Shown: positions 40,689 to 49,030 of the stretch, one piece after another | Layout of the letters: each line of letters begins with the position of its first letter | Numbering within the stretch: position 1 is the stretch's first letter | Origin: RGIG5612 sp045598285 | Lineage (GTDB): Bacteria > Bacillota > Clostridia > Lachnospirales > Lachnospiraceae | Assembly: GCA_045598285.1 (NCBI GenBank) | Contig: JAZLLU010000022.1 | Coordinates: 1 to 64,000 of the forward strand | Direction of reading: 5' to 3' | Length of the DNA stretch: 64,000 bases | The notes under the pieces: model-generated | The model's input: only the letters and a program-made list of their open reading frames with translations | Databases searched by the model: none | Told to the model about the DNA's origin: nothing | Position numbers and translations under genes: made by a program

Positions 40689-41231
40689 ATGCAAACATTA
40701 AAGAACCTTACCAACCAGAAATATTGGTGGATATACCTTATAGTAGGTATTTTAATTACATTAGTTGGCGTTTTCTTTGTTACTTCACCGTTGCTTGGGC
40801 TTGTGATTGAAGCATTGCTAATTGAAATTTTATTTTTAGTTGTAGGTATTGGTGGAATTCTTTCGTCAATTACAAGTAGAAAAACATATCCTTTATGGAG
40901 CGCGTCTCTTGTGTTTTTTATCATTCTTACAATTCTTGGTATCATACTTATTTCAGTAGATGGGCTTGATATTGTATTAATAATTGTTTTCACCACTGTT
41001 GGATTTTTATTTGAAGGAATTGGAATTATCACTAAAGCATGTACGCTTAAAGGTGAAGGTTGGGGATTTACGCTTGCACTTGGAATTATAGTTACACTAT
41101 CAGCTTTATGTATTATGGGTGATATCGTTATGGGCTTTGCGCTTGCAGTTGTATTTGAAACAATTTCAATTATTTCTTTTGGTATTTCATGTATCACATT
41201 GTCAATTCAAATTAAGAATATGCCACAATAA
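40689..41231 (+). CDS. HdeD-like membrane protein (DUF308)
   Basis: 180 residues with six membrane helices in pairs and the internal repeat of HdeD-like proteins (GILITLVGVFFVTSPLLG, GIGGILSSI, then TILGIILISVDGLDIV). E. coli HdeD is linked to acid resistance, but most members are uncharacterised. A good terminator follows. AGAAGGA precedes the start. Confidence 0.82.
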   Translation: MQTLKNLTNQKYWWIYLIVGILITLVGVFFVTSPLLGLVIEALLIEILFLVVGIGGILSSITSRKTYPLWSASLVFFIILTILGIILISVDGLDIVLIIVFTTVGFLFEGIGIITKACTLKGEGWGFTLALGIIVTLSALCIMGDIVMGFALAVVFETISIISFGISCITLSIQIKNMPQ

Positions 41232-41244
41232 ATTTATAAAATTA

Positions 41245-41275
41245 AAGACCCGCAATCAGTTGCGGGTCTTTTTTT
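41245..41275. terminator. Terminator between the HdeD-like and PP2C genes
   Basis: AAAGACCCGCAA and TTGCGGGTCTTT form a 12-bp stem with T and A runs on either side, so it can serve both convergent genes. Confidence 0.92.
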
Positions 41276-41286
41276 ATATTTAAATG

Positions 41287-42909
41287 TTATTTTTTCTTTT
41301 TATATTCGAGACAAAGCATTGTGATATCGTCAAACTGTGGCTCGTCACCAACAAAGTCATCAATATCCGCCTTAATGGCTGGAAGCAATTTGGTAAGTGG
41401 CTTATCTAGATTTTCATTAAGTGTTCTTCCTAATCTATCCATTCCATAGAGGTGGTTATCTTTATTTGTCGCCTCGGTAACTCCATCAGTATATAAGAAT
41501 ATCTTATCTCCTACATCTAACTGGATTACATCTGATTTATAAACCATCTCCTTCATGCCTGCAAGCACGAGTCCCTTTTTAATACTGTGTGCAATGAATT
41601 TTTTATCTTTTTTATAAATGAACGGAATCTCATGACCAGCATTTGCATATTCGAATTCACCCGTTTCTAAATCCAATATTCCTTCAAACACAGTAACAAA
41701 CAATCCCTCACTATTTGTTTCGCAAAGAAGTCTATTAACCTCCGTAAAAATTTCGCCCAGTTCTTTTCCTGCCTGTGTATGATCTTTAATAAGTGTCTTA
41801 GCAACAACCATAAATAATGCCGCAGGGACTCCTTTACCTGAAACGTCTGCTATAACTACTGCAAGATGCGAATCATCTACCATAAAGAAATCATAGAAGT
41901 CACCACCAACTTCTTTTGCCGTATTCATTGAAGCATAAATATCGATTTTATCATTTCCTGGAAATGCTGGGAAAATACATGGAAGCATTGATAATTGAAT
42001 GTGAGTTGCTACATCCAGTTCTGCACCAATTCTTTCTTTATCTTTGAGTGATTCAACCATCGCATTTACACTTTTTGCAATATCACCAATCTCATCATTT
42101 GATTTAACATAAAGAGGTTCTTCTGGGAATTCACCTGTACCAATAACCTCCAGTCTTTCCTTAATTTTATTAACAGATGAAACCATAACTGTAATAATAA
42201 ACCCAAGTCCAACAAACAAAAGAACAATAATAAGAAGAAGCACTCCAATTACTCTAGCTTGCTCTGCCTTTATAATACCTTGCATTTCTTCAATACTTCT
42301 ACCAACTACAATTGCACCAACGACATCGCCTCTAACATCTTTTAACAACTCATAGCGACAATAAATATTACGTCCATTAACATTTGCTTCACCAGCGTAA
42401 ACACCATCTTTGCTACTTTCCAAAGTATCAGCAACTTTTTTATCCATATATGTTCCAGTAATATCTTCACCATTAGCACCTTTTGTTGTTCCAGCAACCC
42501 TAAGGTAATGGCCCTGCATATATCCACCAGATTCAACATACTTTAATTCATCATCATTTTCTGTTTTAACGAATGTATAGAAAAATGTTCCAGTAATATC
42601 CTCACAATGATAGAAAATATTTGTGTTAGCATTCTCAGATGTTCCATCGCCAATGAATCTATCACCCATATAAAGAGCCCCATCTTTTTTATTCCAATGA
42701 GCTGCGGATTGTCCTAACTCATCTCGAAGATATCTAATATCTGATGCTAGTCGATCATTAACAATTGTGTGCTCTAAGTTCGTTAATGAATCAGTCATTA
42801 ACCAAAAAGTAGTTCCTAAAAGAACAATTCCTGCAACGAGTACTGTTGCTGCAAGTTTGAATTTAATACTTCTGTAAAAAGGAATTTTGCTATTTTCTTT
42901 GTTGTTCAT
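41287..42909 (-). CDS. Membrane-bound SpoIIE-type PP2C phosphatase with Cache and HAMP domains
   Basis: 540 residues. A membrane helix (about 13-33) is followed by an extracellular Cache-type sensor (about 35-215), a second helix (about 219-243), a HAMP linker, and a cytoplasmic SpoIIE/RsbU phosphatase (about 290-538). Metal-binding motifs are GGDFYDFF, VIADVSGKGVPAALFM and FLYTDGVTEATN. Such proteins dephosphorylate anti-anti-sigma factors in partner-switching systems. The partners are not in this window. It overlaps the upstream LOG-family gene by 20 bases. Confidence 0.92.
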   Translation of the reverse strand: MNNKENSKIPFYRSIKFKLAATVLVAGIVLLGTTFWLMTDSLTNLEHTIVNDRLASDIRYLRDELGQSAAHWNKKDGALYMGDRFIGDGTSENANTNIFYHCEDITGTFFYTFVKTENDDELKYVESGGYMQGHYLRVAGTTKGANGEDITGTYMDKKVADTLESSKDGVYAGEANVNGRNIYCRYELLKDVRGDVVGAIVVGRSIEEMQGIIKAEQARVIGVLLLIIVLLFVGLGFIITVMVSSVNKIKERLEVIGTGEFPEEPLYVKSNDEIGDIAKSVNAMVESLKDKERIGAELDVATHIQLSMLPCIFPAFPGNDKIDIYASMNTAKEVGGDFYDFFMVDDSHLAVVIADVSGKGVPAALFMVVAKTLIKDHTQAGKELGEIFTEVNRLLCETNSEGLFVTVFEGILDLETGEFEYANAGHEIPFIYKKDKKFIAHSIKKGLVLAGMKEMVYKSDVIQLDVGDKIFLYTDGVTEATNKDNHLYGMDRLGRTLNENLDKPLTKLLPAIKADIDDFVGDEPQFDDITMLCLEYKKKK

Positions 42910-43447
42910 TTTCTGTGCTCCTTAGGATTTCTTTAATTTCTTCTAAAGATGTTGCAAAATATACATGTTGTTGTTTTTCTTTAGTTGAAAGGCCTGCCTT
43001 TATCATATGTTCTAATTGTGCTTTGAGTGAGTCATAATATCCATTAAGATTATAATAAATACATGGTGCATTTTTAATTCCTAATGATGTTGCCGTCATA
43101 ACCTGTGAAACTTCTTCTAATGTTCCAAACCCACCGGGACATGCAATGAAGGCATCTCCAAGCTCAACCATTTTTCTAATTCTCAAGGACATATTTTCAA
43201 AGATCATCATCTCAGATAATCCATCGTATGCTACTCCCCTATCAACAAAAAGTTGTGACTCAATCCCGATTACATATCCGCCTTGATTTAATGCACTCTT
43301 TGCAAGTACGCCCATAAGGCCTGGCTTTGAGCCACCATAAACGAGGGTGTGTTCACTTTGTCCAATCCATGTGCCAAGCTCTCTTATTGCGTCTTCTAAT
43401 GTTTCATCATTTCCCGGCGAAGATGCTAGAAAAACTGTAATGTTCAT
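42890..43447 (-). CDS. LOG-family protein (TIGR00730 type)
   Basis: 185 residues with the diagnostic PGGFGTLEEV motif and the VYGGSKPGLMGVLA nucleotide-binding loop. Members are nucleoside 5'-monophosphate phosphoribohydrolases (cytokinin-activating Lonely Guy type) or pyrimidine nucleotide nucleosidases. The bacterial role is often housekeeping of modified nucleotides. Translation of the PP2C gene is coupled to it by overlap. Confidence 0.9.
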   Translation of the reverse strand: MNITVFLASSPGNDETLEDAIRELGTWIGQSEHTLVYGGSKPGLMGVLAKSALNQGGYVIGIESQLFVDRGVAYDGLSEMMIFENMSLRIRKMVELGDAFIACPGGFGTLEEVSQVMTATSLGIKNAPCIYYNLNGYYDSLKAQLEHMIKAGLSTKEKQQHVYFATSLEEIKEILRSTENEQQRK

Positions 43448-43500
43448 ATTTATTCTCCATATAAATTTTCAATAATTATAACATATTTTATTTATTAAAT

Positions 43501-43662
43501 GGAGAATGGTTCGTAACATCAATATACAAAGATATCGGTTACGACATTGCGCTGGTTCAAAGATTGCTTCAACATAGTTCTGCCTCTATAACGCAAAAAT
43601 ATATCGGAATCGAACCACAAAGATACGAACATATACAATATCTAAAAAAAGTCTGGATTTAA
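43501..43662 (+). pseudogene. Remnant of a tyrosine recombinase/integrase C-terminus
   Basis: The plus-strand frame ending at 43662 reads YDIALVQRLLQHSSASITQKYIG and on to KKVWI. This is the end of a phage-type tyrosine recombinase, with the conserved LLxHSSxxxTxxY and the catalytic Tyr in QKYIGI. The His-Arg boxes upstream are missing, since the preceding DNA belongs to the LOG gene leader. About 50 codons remain of a usual 300-400. It marks an old insertion of a mobile element near the tRNA-Leu site at 45.1 kb. Confidence 0.75.
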
Positions 43663-43677
43663 TCCAGACTTTTTTTA
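43648..43677. terminator. Terminator overlapping the integrase stop codon
   Basis: AAAAAAGTCTGGATT and AATCCAGACTTTTTT form a 15-bp self-complementary hairpin that contains the integrase stop. It also ends the zinc-ribbon gene on the minus strand. Confidence 0.9.
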
Positions 43678-43687
43678 AGAATATAAA

Positions 43688-44533
43688 TTAATCATTTAAA
43701 TGGTCAATCGCATATTGCGCTTCTTCTGCTGTAAATTTTTCTCCATACTCCGAAACAAGTTGATCATATATTGATGCTGTGGACATGGCCATAATATCTT
43801 GATAACTTTTTGCTTTTTCTAGTGCATTTGCATTATAATCCGCAACTAAATTATCAATTGCATATTGCGCTGCTTCTGGAGGAAAATTTTCACCATATTC
43901 TGAAACAAGTTGATCATATATTCCTTGTTTGCTCATATGCAATGTATCACTATATGACTTTGCCTTTCTTAGGGCATTTCTATATTCTATTGGCACTTCG
44001 GGTTCTGTTTCTTCCTGACTAACATTTGATTCAATTTGTGTTGTTTCTTCCTGACTAACATTTGATTCAATTTGTGTTGTCTGCGTATTAGATTTATCCT
44101 CACTTCTTGCTGATGCTATAGCAATAATTAAATAAACAGCCCACGCTAAAACGATAAAAATCCATTTTAATACAGGTTTCACTTTTTTTGTTTTAAGTAA
44201 TATCAACATTAAAGGCAATGGAAAAATAAAAATCCAGCCTAAAACCCAAAGCCAAGTTTTTCTCTTCGGAGCCGTTGGTTCTTTTACTTCCCAAGTGTAG
44301 CCACAATCTTTACACACGCCAACCGTGCTTCTAACAATTTTTGTAGTTTTTTTCCCTTTTACTTCTCCTTTTTTTTCACGATTAAAAGATATATTAGTGC
44401 TACCACATTTTGGACATTGAGACTTATTTAATTGTTCTCGTTCTTTCTGCATTTCCACTGTTATTTGTGAGCCACAAAACTCACACTTATTTGCACCATC
44501 TGGAATATCAGCACCACAATTTTGACATTTCAT
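43688..44533 (-). CDS. Zinc-ribbon membrane protein with two Ltp-type repeats
   Basis: 281 residues. There is an N-terminal double zinc ribbon (MKCQNCG with CEFCG, and CPKCGS with CKDCGY), then a membrane-helix pair (about 93-112 and 124-143). A duplicated spacer follows (TQIESNVSQEET twice), then two copies of the Ltp lipoprotein repeat (ALxKAKSY, IYDQLVSEYGExFxxEAAQYAID). Ltp domains in phage proteins block DNA entry; in cellular proteins the role is unclear. GGAGGG precedes the ATG. Confidence 0.82.
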   Translation of the reverse strand: MKCQNCGADIPDGANKCEFCGSQITVEMQKEREQLNKSQCPKCGSTNISFNREKKGEVKGKKTTKIVRSTVGVCKDCGYTWEVKEPTAPKRKTWLWVLGWIFIFPLPLMLILLKTKKVKPVLKWIFIVLAWAVYLIIAIASARSEDKSNTQTTQIESNVSQEETTQIESNVSQEETEPEVPIEYRNALRKAKSYSDTLHMSKQGIYDQLVSEYGENFPPEAAQYAIDNLVADYNANALEKAKSYQDIMAMSTASIYDQLVSEYGEKFTAEEAQYAIDHLND

Positions 44534-44650
44534 ATTTTTCCCTCCACTCTTTCTCTGTTGTAATACAGTTAAATATCTAATTCGATATTTAATTGTATCA
44601 TATAATGATTTTATGTGTCTATCTATAATTATTACAAAGGAGGTGTTTAT

Positions 44651-44839
44651 ATGAATAACGAACCTTTGATAATAAAAAAAAGAGGCGAAGATGGAAACAA
44701 ACTAATAACCGTAAGAATAAAGGAAGATACTCTGTCGCAATTGGATAAAATAGCCTCTGAATCTAATTATTCACGAAATGAACTAATAAACATAATCTTG
44801 GCTCACGGAGTTAAGAACATTAAAATTGAAGGCAAATAA
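44651..44839 (+). CDS. Small ribbon-helix-helix (CopG-like) protein
   Basis: 62 residues from the ATG at 44651 with AAAGGAGG upstream; a longer frame from 44615 has no ribosome site. The pattern LITVRIKEDTLSQLDKIASE followed by NYSRNELINIILAHG is a ribbon-helix-helix DNA-binding fold, as in antitoxins and plasmid copy regulators. No toxin is next to it. A GCCTT hairpin ends the transcript. Confidence 0.75.
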   Translation: MNNEPLIIKKRGEDGNKLITVRIKEDTLSQLDKIASESNYSRNELINIILAHGVKNIKIEGK

Positions 44840-44853
44840 GCCTTCTTTTTCTT
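44831..44853 (+). terminator. Terminator of the ribbon-helix-helix gene
   Basis: GAAGGC and GCCTTC form a short stem around the stop codon, followed by TTTTTC. Confidence 0.6.
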
Positions 44854-44941
44854 TGTTTAATTTCCTTCCGCTCGAACCGACCGACGAGGCATTTATGCCG
44901 AGGAGACCTTGAACCTTGGGTTCAAGGGACTCGTAGGCATA

Positions 44942-44982
44942 AAAAATAAGGACCAGGTCTTTCGACCTGATCCTTATTTTTT
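44942..44982 (-). terminator. Terminator of a lost tRNA unit
   Basis: AAAAATAAGGA and TCCTTATTTTT with an inner CCAGGTC/GACCTG stem form a long bidirectional terminator. It stands directly downstream (minus strand) of a tRNA-Leu 3'-end fragment, in the same geometry as the intact tRNA-Leu and its terminator at 45096-45129. Confidence 0.75.
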
Positions 44983-45082
44983 CTGCGGAGGATGGGACTT
45001 CCACCGGTGCCTTCGGCACCTTTCAGGCCGCGTCAGATTTATCGCACTTACGTGCTCAAATCTTCCTTGTTCAAGTCCCATC
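44983..45082 (-). pseudogene. Broken tRNA-Leu copy (3'-end fragment)
   Basis: TGCGGAGGATGGGACTT (44983-44999) is identical to the 3' part of the intact tRNA-Leu at 45133-45218. After it the T-loop and the rest of the tRNA are replaced by unrelated DNA. An inverse copy of the T-arm (TTCAAGTCCCATC) appears at 45070-45082. The fragment is therefore an inactive tRNA remnant, either from unequal recombination or from an integration event at the tRNA end. The rest of the 44840-45132 gap contains a CCTTGAAC/GTTCAAGG hairpin at 44907-44927. Confidence 0.65.
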
Positions 45083-45095
45083 TTTGAACAGTAAA

Positions 45096-45129
45096 AAAAT
45101 AAGAGATGCTACTAGCATCTCTTATTTTT
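45096..45129. terminator. Terminator of tRNA-Leu
   Basis: AAAATAAGAGATGCT and AGCATCTCTTATTTT form a long stem with flanking A and T runs, directly downstream of the minus-strand tRNA. Confidence 0.9.
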
Positions 45130-45132
45130 TTC

Positions 45133-45218
45133 TGCGGAGGATGGGACTTGAACCCACACGACTGCAATAGCCACTAGATCCTTAGTCTAGCTCGTCTGCC
45201 AGTTCCGACACCTCCGCA
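45133..45218 (-). tRNA. tRNA-Leu (AAG anticodon)
   Basis: 86 nt with a complete cloverleaf. Acceptor ends TGCGGAGG/CCTCCGCA pair, the anticodon loop reads CTAAGGA (anticodon AAG), and there is a long variable arm as required for a class II tRNA. The T-arm contains GGGTTCAAGTCCC. A partial copy of its 3' end lies 150 bases downstream. Confidence 0.93.
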
Positions 45219-45300
45219 TTTCACGCAACCCCTAACCTTTATGCTTAAAAGTCGCGCAAATGGTATTATAACACACTAGTGCTAAATATCAATATGTTTT

Positions 45301-45879
45301 TTATAACTTCAAAATGATTCCTAAACCTGCAGCAATCAATATATAAATGATTGGATGCCCCTTAAAAGTTTTCATTACAATAAAGAGACAAGCAAAGACT
45401 ATTAGCGACACCCAATTTATATGTGTAATAACCTGCCCTAAATTGGCAAACATATCAAAAGTAATTTTTTCTACGTCAAAGAAAACGACTAAAATTACAT
45501 TAAGTGCTGCTGATGCTATAAGCGCAGTTGACGCTGGACGCAAAATATGAAATCCACCCTGCACAAATCTATTAGTCCTAAACTTATCTAAAATACGTGC
45601 GATAATTAGAATAACAATAACCGAAGGAAGTATAAGACTTAGCGTTGAAAGAATTGCGCCTCCTACCCCATTAGTCATATACCCTGCATAAGTAGCCATA
45701 TTAACGCCAACAGGCCCAGGCGTGCTTTCCGATACTGCAATAAAGTTTAATATATCATGATGCGTAAACCATCCAAACTTATCACTCATCTCATAAAGAA
45801 ATGGAATAGTTGCAAGTCCGCCGCCGATTGCAAAAAGTCCAGTCTTAAAAAAGTTAAGGCACATAAGAACTAAATTCAT
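45301..45879 (-). CDS. Chromate-transporter-family protein, second half
   Basis: 192 residues with about six membrane helices. The CHR-domain signature appears as FKTGLFAIGGGLATIPFL and VAVSESTPGPVGVNMATYAGY. Short-chain CHR proteins work as pairs of genes for complementary halves. The partner is just upstream, overlapping by four bases. Some members export chromate, but in anaerobes the true substrate is unknown. Confidence 0.9.
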   Translation of the reverse strand: MNLVLMCLNFFKTGLFAIGGGLATIPFLYEMSDKFGWFTHHDILNFIAVSESTPGPVGVNMATYAGYMTNGVGGAILSTLSLILPSVIVILIIARILDKFRTNRFVQGGFHILRPASTALIASAALNVILVVFFDVEKITFDMFANLGQVITHINWVSLIVFACLFIVMKTFKGHPIIYILIAAGLGIILKL

Positions 45880-46472
45880 TTTGCACCTCCATTATTTTTA
45901 GACTTATCTTTTATCCCCGGCATTTTTTCGCCTAATGCAACCGTTAAAATAACGCTAATAGCAATAATTATTAAAACAACAAAAACAGTTGGAAACCGAG
46001 TGAACGCGCAAACAAGAAAAACACAAATAAACGTTACGAGTGTGAGCCAATCAACAACTGTTTTTTTAAGAAAGTTAATCGTTGCATTAATAATAAGCAC
46101 ACAAACGCAAATCCTTATTCCTGCGAAAGCATGCATAACATATTCATTTGATGCGAAGTTTGTAAGAAGTGCAGCGATTATGCCGATGATAATAATAGAA
46201 GGAGTTACAACTCCTAATGTTGCCCATATAGCACCCCATATTCCGCCCTTTTTTCTACCAACAAAAGTCGAAACGTTAACGGCAATAACCCCAGGTGTAA
46301 TCTGCGAAATCGCAATATAATCCAAAAGTTCTTCTTGGGCAATCCACTTTTTCTTTTCGCCTAATTCCTTGCTTATAATAGCAACCATGGCATACCCACC
46401 GCCAAAGGTGCATATGCCAATCTTAAACATAGTCCAATATATTTCAAAATATTTTTTTATACGTTCTTTCAT
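45876..46472 (-). CDS. Chromate-transporter-family protein, first half
   Basis: 198 residues with six or so membrane helices. Signatures are FKIGICTFGGGYAMVAII and IAISQITPGVIAVNVSTFVG, the same motifs as in its partner. The start overlaps the rlmB stop by four bases and its stop overlaps the partner start, so the three genes are translationally coupled. Confidence 0.9.
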   Translation of the reverse strand: MKERIKKYFEIYWTMFKIGICTFGGGYAMVAIISKELGEKKKWIAQEELLDYIAISQITPGVIAVNVSTFVGRKKGGIWGAIWATLGVVTPSIIIIGIIAALLTNFASNEYVMHAFAGIRICVCVLIINATINFLKKTVVDWLTLVTFICVFLVCAFTRFPTVFVVLIIIAISVILTVALGEKMPGIKDKSKNNGGAK

Positions 46473-47233
46473 CTATTTTGTCTTACATATTCCCATGCAA
46501 GTATACCTGCTGCCACTGATGCATTAAGAGAATCGATATCACCCTTCATCGGAATGCTTACTGTAAAGTCACATTTTTCTTTTACTAGATGGCTTACTCC
46601 ATTTCCTTCATTTCCTATAACAAGTCCAATTGCGCCCTTTAAATTTGCATCATACATGCACTCTCCATTCATATCGGCACATGCAAACCATATACCTTTT
46701 TCTTTAAGGCTATCAATCGTTTGCGCAATATTAGTAACCTTAGCAATCAATGTATGAGAAACTGCACCAGCGCTAGCTTTTGCAACCGTTGCATTAACCG
46801 ATGCACTTCTATGTTTTGGAATTATTACACCATGCGCACCAGAAAGATTAGCACTTCTAATTATTGCCCCAAGGTTATGAGGATCTTCAATTCCATCCAG
46901 CACAAAAATAAATGGTTTTTCATTTTTACTTTCTGCTAAAGCTAAAATATCATCAACCTCAGCATATTTTACTGCTGAAAGATTTAGGATAACTCCTTGG
47001 TGATGTCCTGTCTCGCTCATGCTATCAAGCTTATCCTTTGGAACGGCAACTGTTAAAATCTTGCGTTTTTTAGCTTCAGCAAAAATAGTTACAAGAGGGC
47101 CATCTTTAACGCCCTCTTGCACATATAACTTGTCAATATTTTCACTTGTTCTTAAAGCTTCAAGTACAGGGTTTCTGCCCTCGACCATCAGCCTATTTTC
47201 ATTATTTGTTTTTTTGGTATTGTTTGATTCCAT
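46469..47233 (-). CDS. rlmB: 23S rRNA (guanosine-2'-O)-methyltransferase RlmB
   Basis: 254 residues of the SpoU/TrmH family. An N-terminal substrate-binding domain (MVEGRNPVLEAL) is followed by the knotted SPOUT domain with motif 1 (FVLDGIEDPHNLGAIIRSAN), motif 2 (GLVIGNEGNG) and motif 3 (VSIPMKGDIDSLNASVAAGI). It methylates G2251 of 23S rRNA. It overlaps mrnC upstream. The cysS-mrnC-rlmB order is common in Firmicutes. Confidence 0.95.
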   Translation of the reverse strand: MESNNTKKTNNENRLMVEGRNPVLEALRTSENIDKLYVQEGVKDGPLVTIFAEAKKRKILTVAVPKDKLDSMSETGHHQGVILNLSAVKYAEVDDILALAESKNEKPFIFVLDGIEDPHNLGAIIRSANLSGAHGVIIPKHRSASVNATVAKASAGAVSHTLIAKVTNIAQTIDSLKEKGIWFACADMNGECMYDANLKGAIGLVIGNEGNGVSHLVKEKCDFTVSIPMKGDIDSLNASVAAGILAWEYVRQNR

Positions 47234-47582
47234 ACTCTAATATTTCTTTAACTCTGTCTAATTGACCATTAAGATATAATTGTCCAATTAAGCTCTCTAG
47301 TCCTGTAGCTTTTCTATATTGTGCAGGTGTACAACTTTTTGGAACTGATGCGCTCTTTGCATTTCGTCCACGTTTGTATATAGCTTCTTCGTCATCCGAA
47401 AGTACTGGTAGGATTATATCAACGATTTCTGCTTGAGTAGTTGCTTTCGAAAGTTTTGTGGTCATTTTGTTTAGAGTATTCAAATTTCCACTAAATCCCT
47501 TTAGTTCATGTTCGCGAACAAAAAGTTCATAAACTGCATCTCCAATAAATGCTAAATTTAAACTACTTATGCTCTGTGCCAT
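47202..47582 (-). CDS. mrnC: Mini-ribonuclease III
   Basis: 126 residues made of a lone RNase III catalytic domain (LNLAFIGDAVYELFVREHEL and RGRNAKSASVPKSCTPAQYRKATGLESLIG, YLNGQLDRVKEIL) without an RNA-binding domain. It matures 23S rRNA ends. It overlaps cysS by 16 bases and rlmB by 32 bases. Confidence 0.95.
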   Translation of the reverse strand: MAQSISSLNLAFIGDAVYELFVREHELKGFSGNLNTLNKMTTKLSKATTQAEIVDIILPVLSDDEEAIYKRGRNAKSASVPKSCTPAQYRKATGLESLIGQLYLNGQLDRVKEILEYGIKQYQKNK

Positions 47583-48973
47583 TTTACTCCCTCTCTTGTA
47601 TCCTCGAGAACTATACCCATATCGGTTAGTTTCTCTCGTATTTTATCTGCCCTAGCAAAATCTTTTTCTTTTCTAGCCGCCTGACGTTCTTCAATTAATT
47701 TCTCAACTTCTGAATCTAATGTTTCTTCAGGCTTATCTAAGATAATTCCTAAAATGTCGCACATAGTAACAAGTCTTTTTTCAGCGAGTTCGCAAAGTTC
47801 TGTAGAAGAATTATCCTTTATATTAGTGTTGATTGCACGAACGAATTCAAATACTGCTGAAATAGCATCAGCTGTGTTGCAATCATCCTCCATAGCTTTT
47901 TCAAACTTTTCAAGATATTCAGCACCAAAGTTTTTATCTTCGCCTTCATCAAAACAAAAAGATCTTCCATCTGCGTTTTGTTCTGCATAATCTAATTTTT
48001 TCTTTGCATTAATGATTCTTTCTAATCCAGCTTTTGCTGATGCCATTAATTCATCAGAAAAATTAAGTGGGCTTCTATAGTGTGCGCTAAGCATGAAAAA
48101 TCTTAATATCTGTAAATCATATTTTTGTGCTATATCTCTTACAGTAAAGAAATTTCCTGCGCTTTTACTCATCTTGCTTCCATTAATATTAAGAAAAGCA
48201 TTATGCATCCAATAATTAGCAAATGTTGTTCCGTTTGCAGCTTCACTTTGTGCTATCTCATTTTCATGATGTGGGAAAACTAAGTCCTCGCCACCAGCAT
48301 GAATATCAATCGTATCTCCAAGATATTTTTTGCACATTGCTGAACATTCAATATGCCATCCAGGTCTTCCATCGCTGTACTTACTTGGCCAACTAGGCTC
48401 CCCTTCTTTTTTCGGTTTCCAAAGAACAAAATCCGTAGGATCTTCTTTTTCGTCCTCTCCCGTAACTTTTATATCTCTGTGACCGCTTTGCATATCATCT
48501 AATTTCTTTTTAGAAAGTTTACCATATTCAATAAACTGTTTTGATCTAAAATACACAGTTCCGTTAGATTCATATGCAAAACCTTTCTCAATAAGAATAT
48601 CAATCATGTCTAGCATGCCATCTATTTCTTTTGTTGCTAAAGGTGCTATGGTCGCTTCTCTTACATTCAAAGCTTCCATATCTTTTTTACACTCTTCAAT
48701 ATAACGTTCAGAGATAATTGATGAATCAACATCTTCTTCAAGTGCTTTTTTAATTATCTTGTCGTCAACATCTGTAAAATTTGAAACATATGTGACATCA
48801 TAACCTTTATATTCTAAATATCTTCTAAAAGTATCAAAAACAATCATAGGTCTGGCATTTCCAATGTGAATTAAGTTGTAGACAGTTGGTCCACAAACAT
48901 ACATCTTAACCTTGCCTTCCTCGATTGGGACAAATTCTTCTTTTTGTGCTGTTAAAGTATTATAAATCTTCAT
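47567..48973 (-). CDS. cysS: Cysteinyl-tRNA synthetase
   Basis: 468 residues, a normal length. The class I motifs are HIGN (HIGH equivalent, about 36-39) and KMSKS (about 269-273). The zinc site uses MYVCGPTVYN, CSAMC and HHENEIAQSE. A C-terminal anticodon-binding helix bundle follows. First gene of the cysS-mrnC-rlmB-chr operon. Confidence 0.97.
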   Translation of the reverse strand: MKIYNTLTAQKEEFVPIEEGKVKMYVCGPTVYNLIHIGNARPMIVFDTFRRYLEYKGYDVTYVSNFTDVDDKIIKKALEEDVDSSIISERYIEECKKDMEALNVREATIAPLATKEIDGMLDMIDILIEKGFAYESNGTVYFRSKQFIEYGKLSKKKLDDMQSGHRDIKVTGEDEKEDPTDFVLWKPKKEGEPSWPSKYSDGRPGWHIECSAMCKKYLGDTIDIHAGGEDLVFPHHENEIAQSEAANGTTFANYWMHNAFLNINGSKMSKSAGNFFTVRDIAQKYDLQILRFFMLSAHYRSPLNFSDELMASAKAGLERIINAKKKLDYAEQNADGRSFCFDEGEDKNFGAEYLEKFEKAMEDDCNTADAISAVFEFVRAINTNIKDNSSTELCELAEKRLVTMCDILGIILDKPEETLDSEVEKLIEERQAARKEKDFARADKIREKLTDMGIVLEDTREGVKWHRA

Positions 48974-49030
48974 CCTAATTTCCTATGTGGTTTATTTTAT
49001 TCCCATAGTGTACCAAAAAAACTCTAATTG

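Noticed and set aside
40685..41197. Minus-strand frame of 170 codons opposite the HdeD-like gene
   Set aside because: It has low-complexity Ile/Pro/Ser content and no ribosome site, while the plus strand encodes a recognisable six-helix protein.
45001..45060. A second complete tRNA gene next to tRNA-Leu
   Set aside because: Only the 3' acceptor and part of the T-arm are present; no anticodon arm or 5' acceptor strand can be found.
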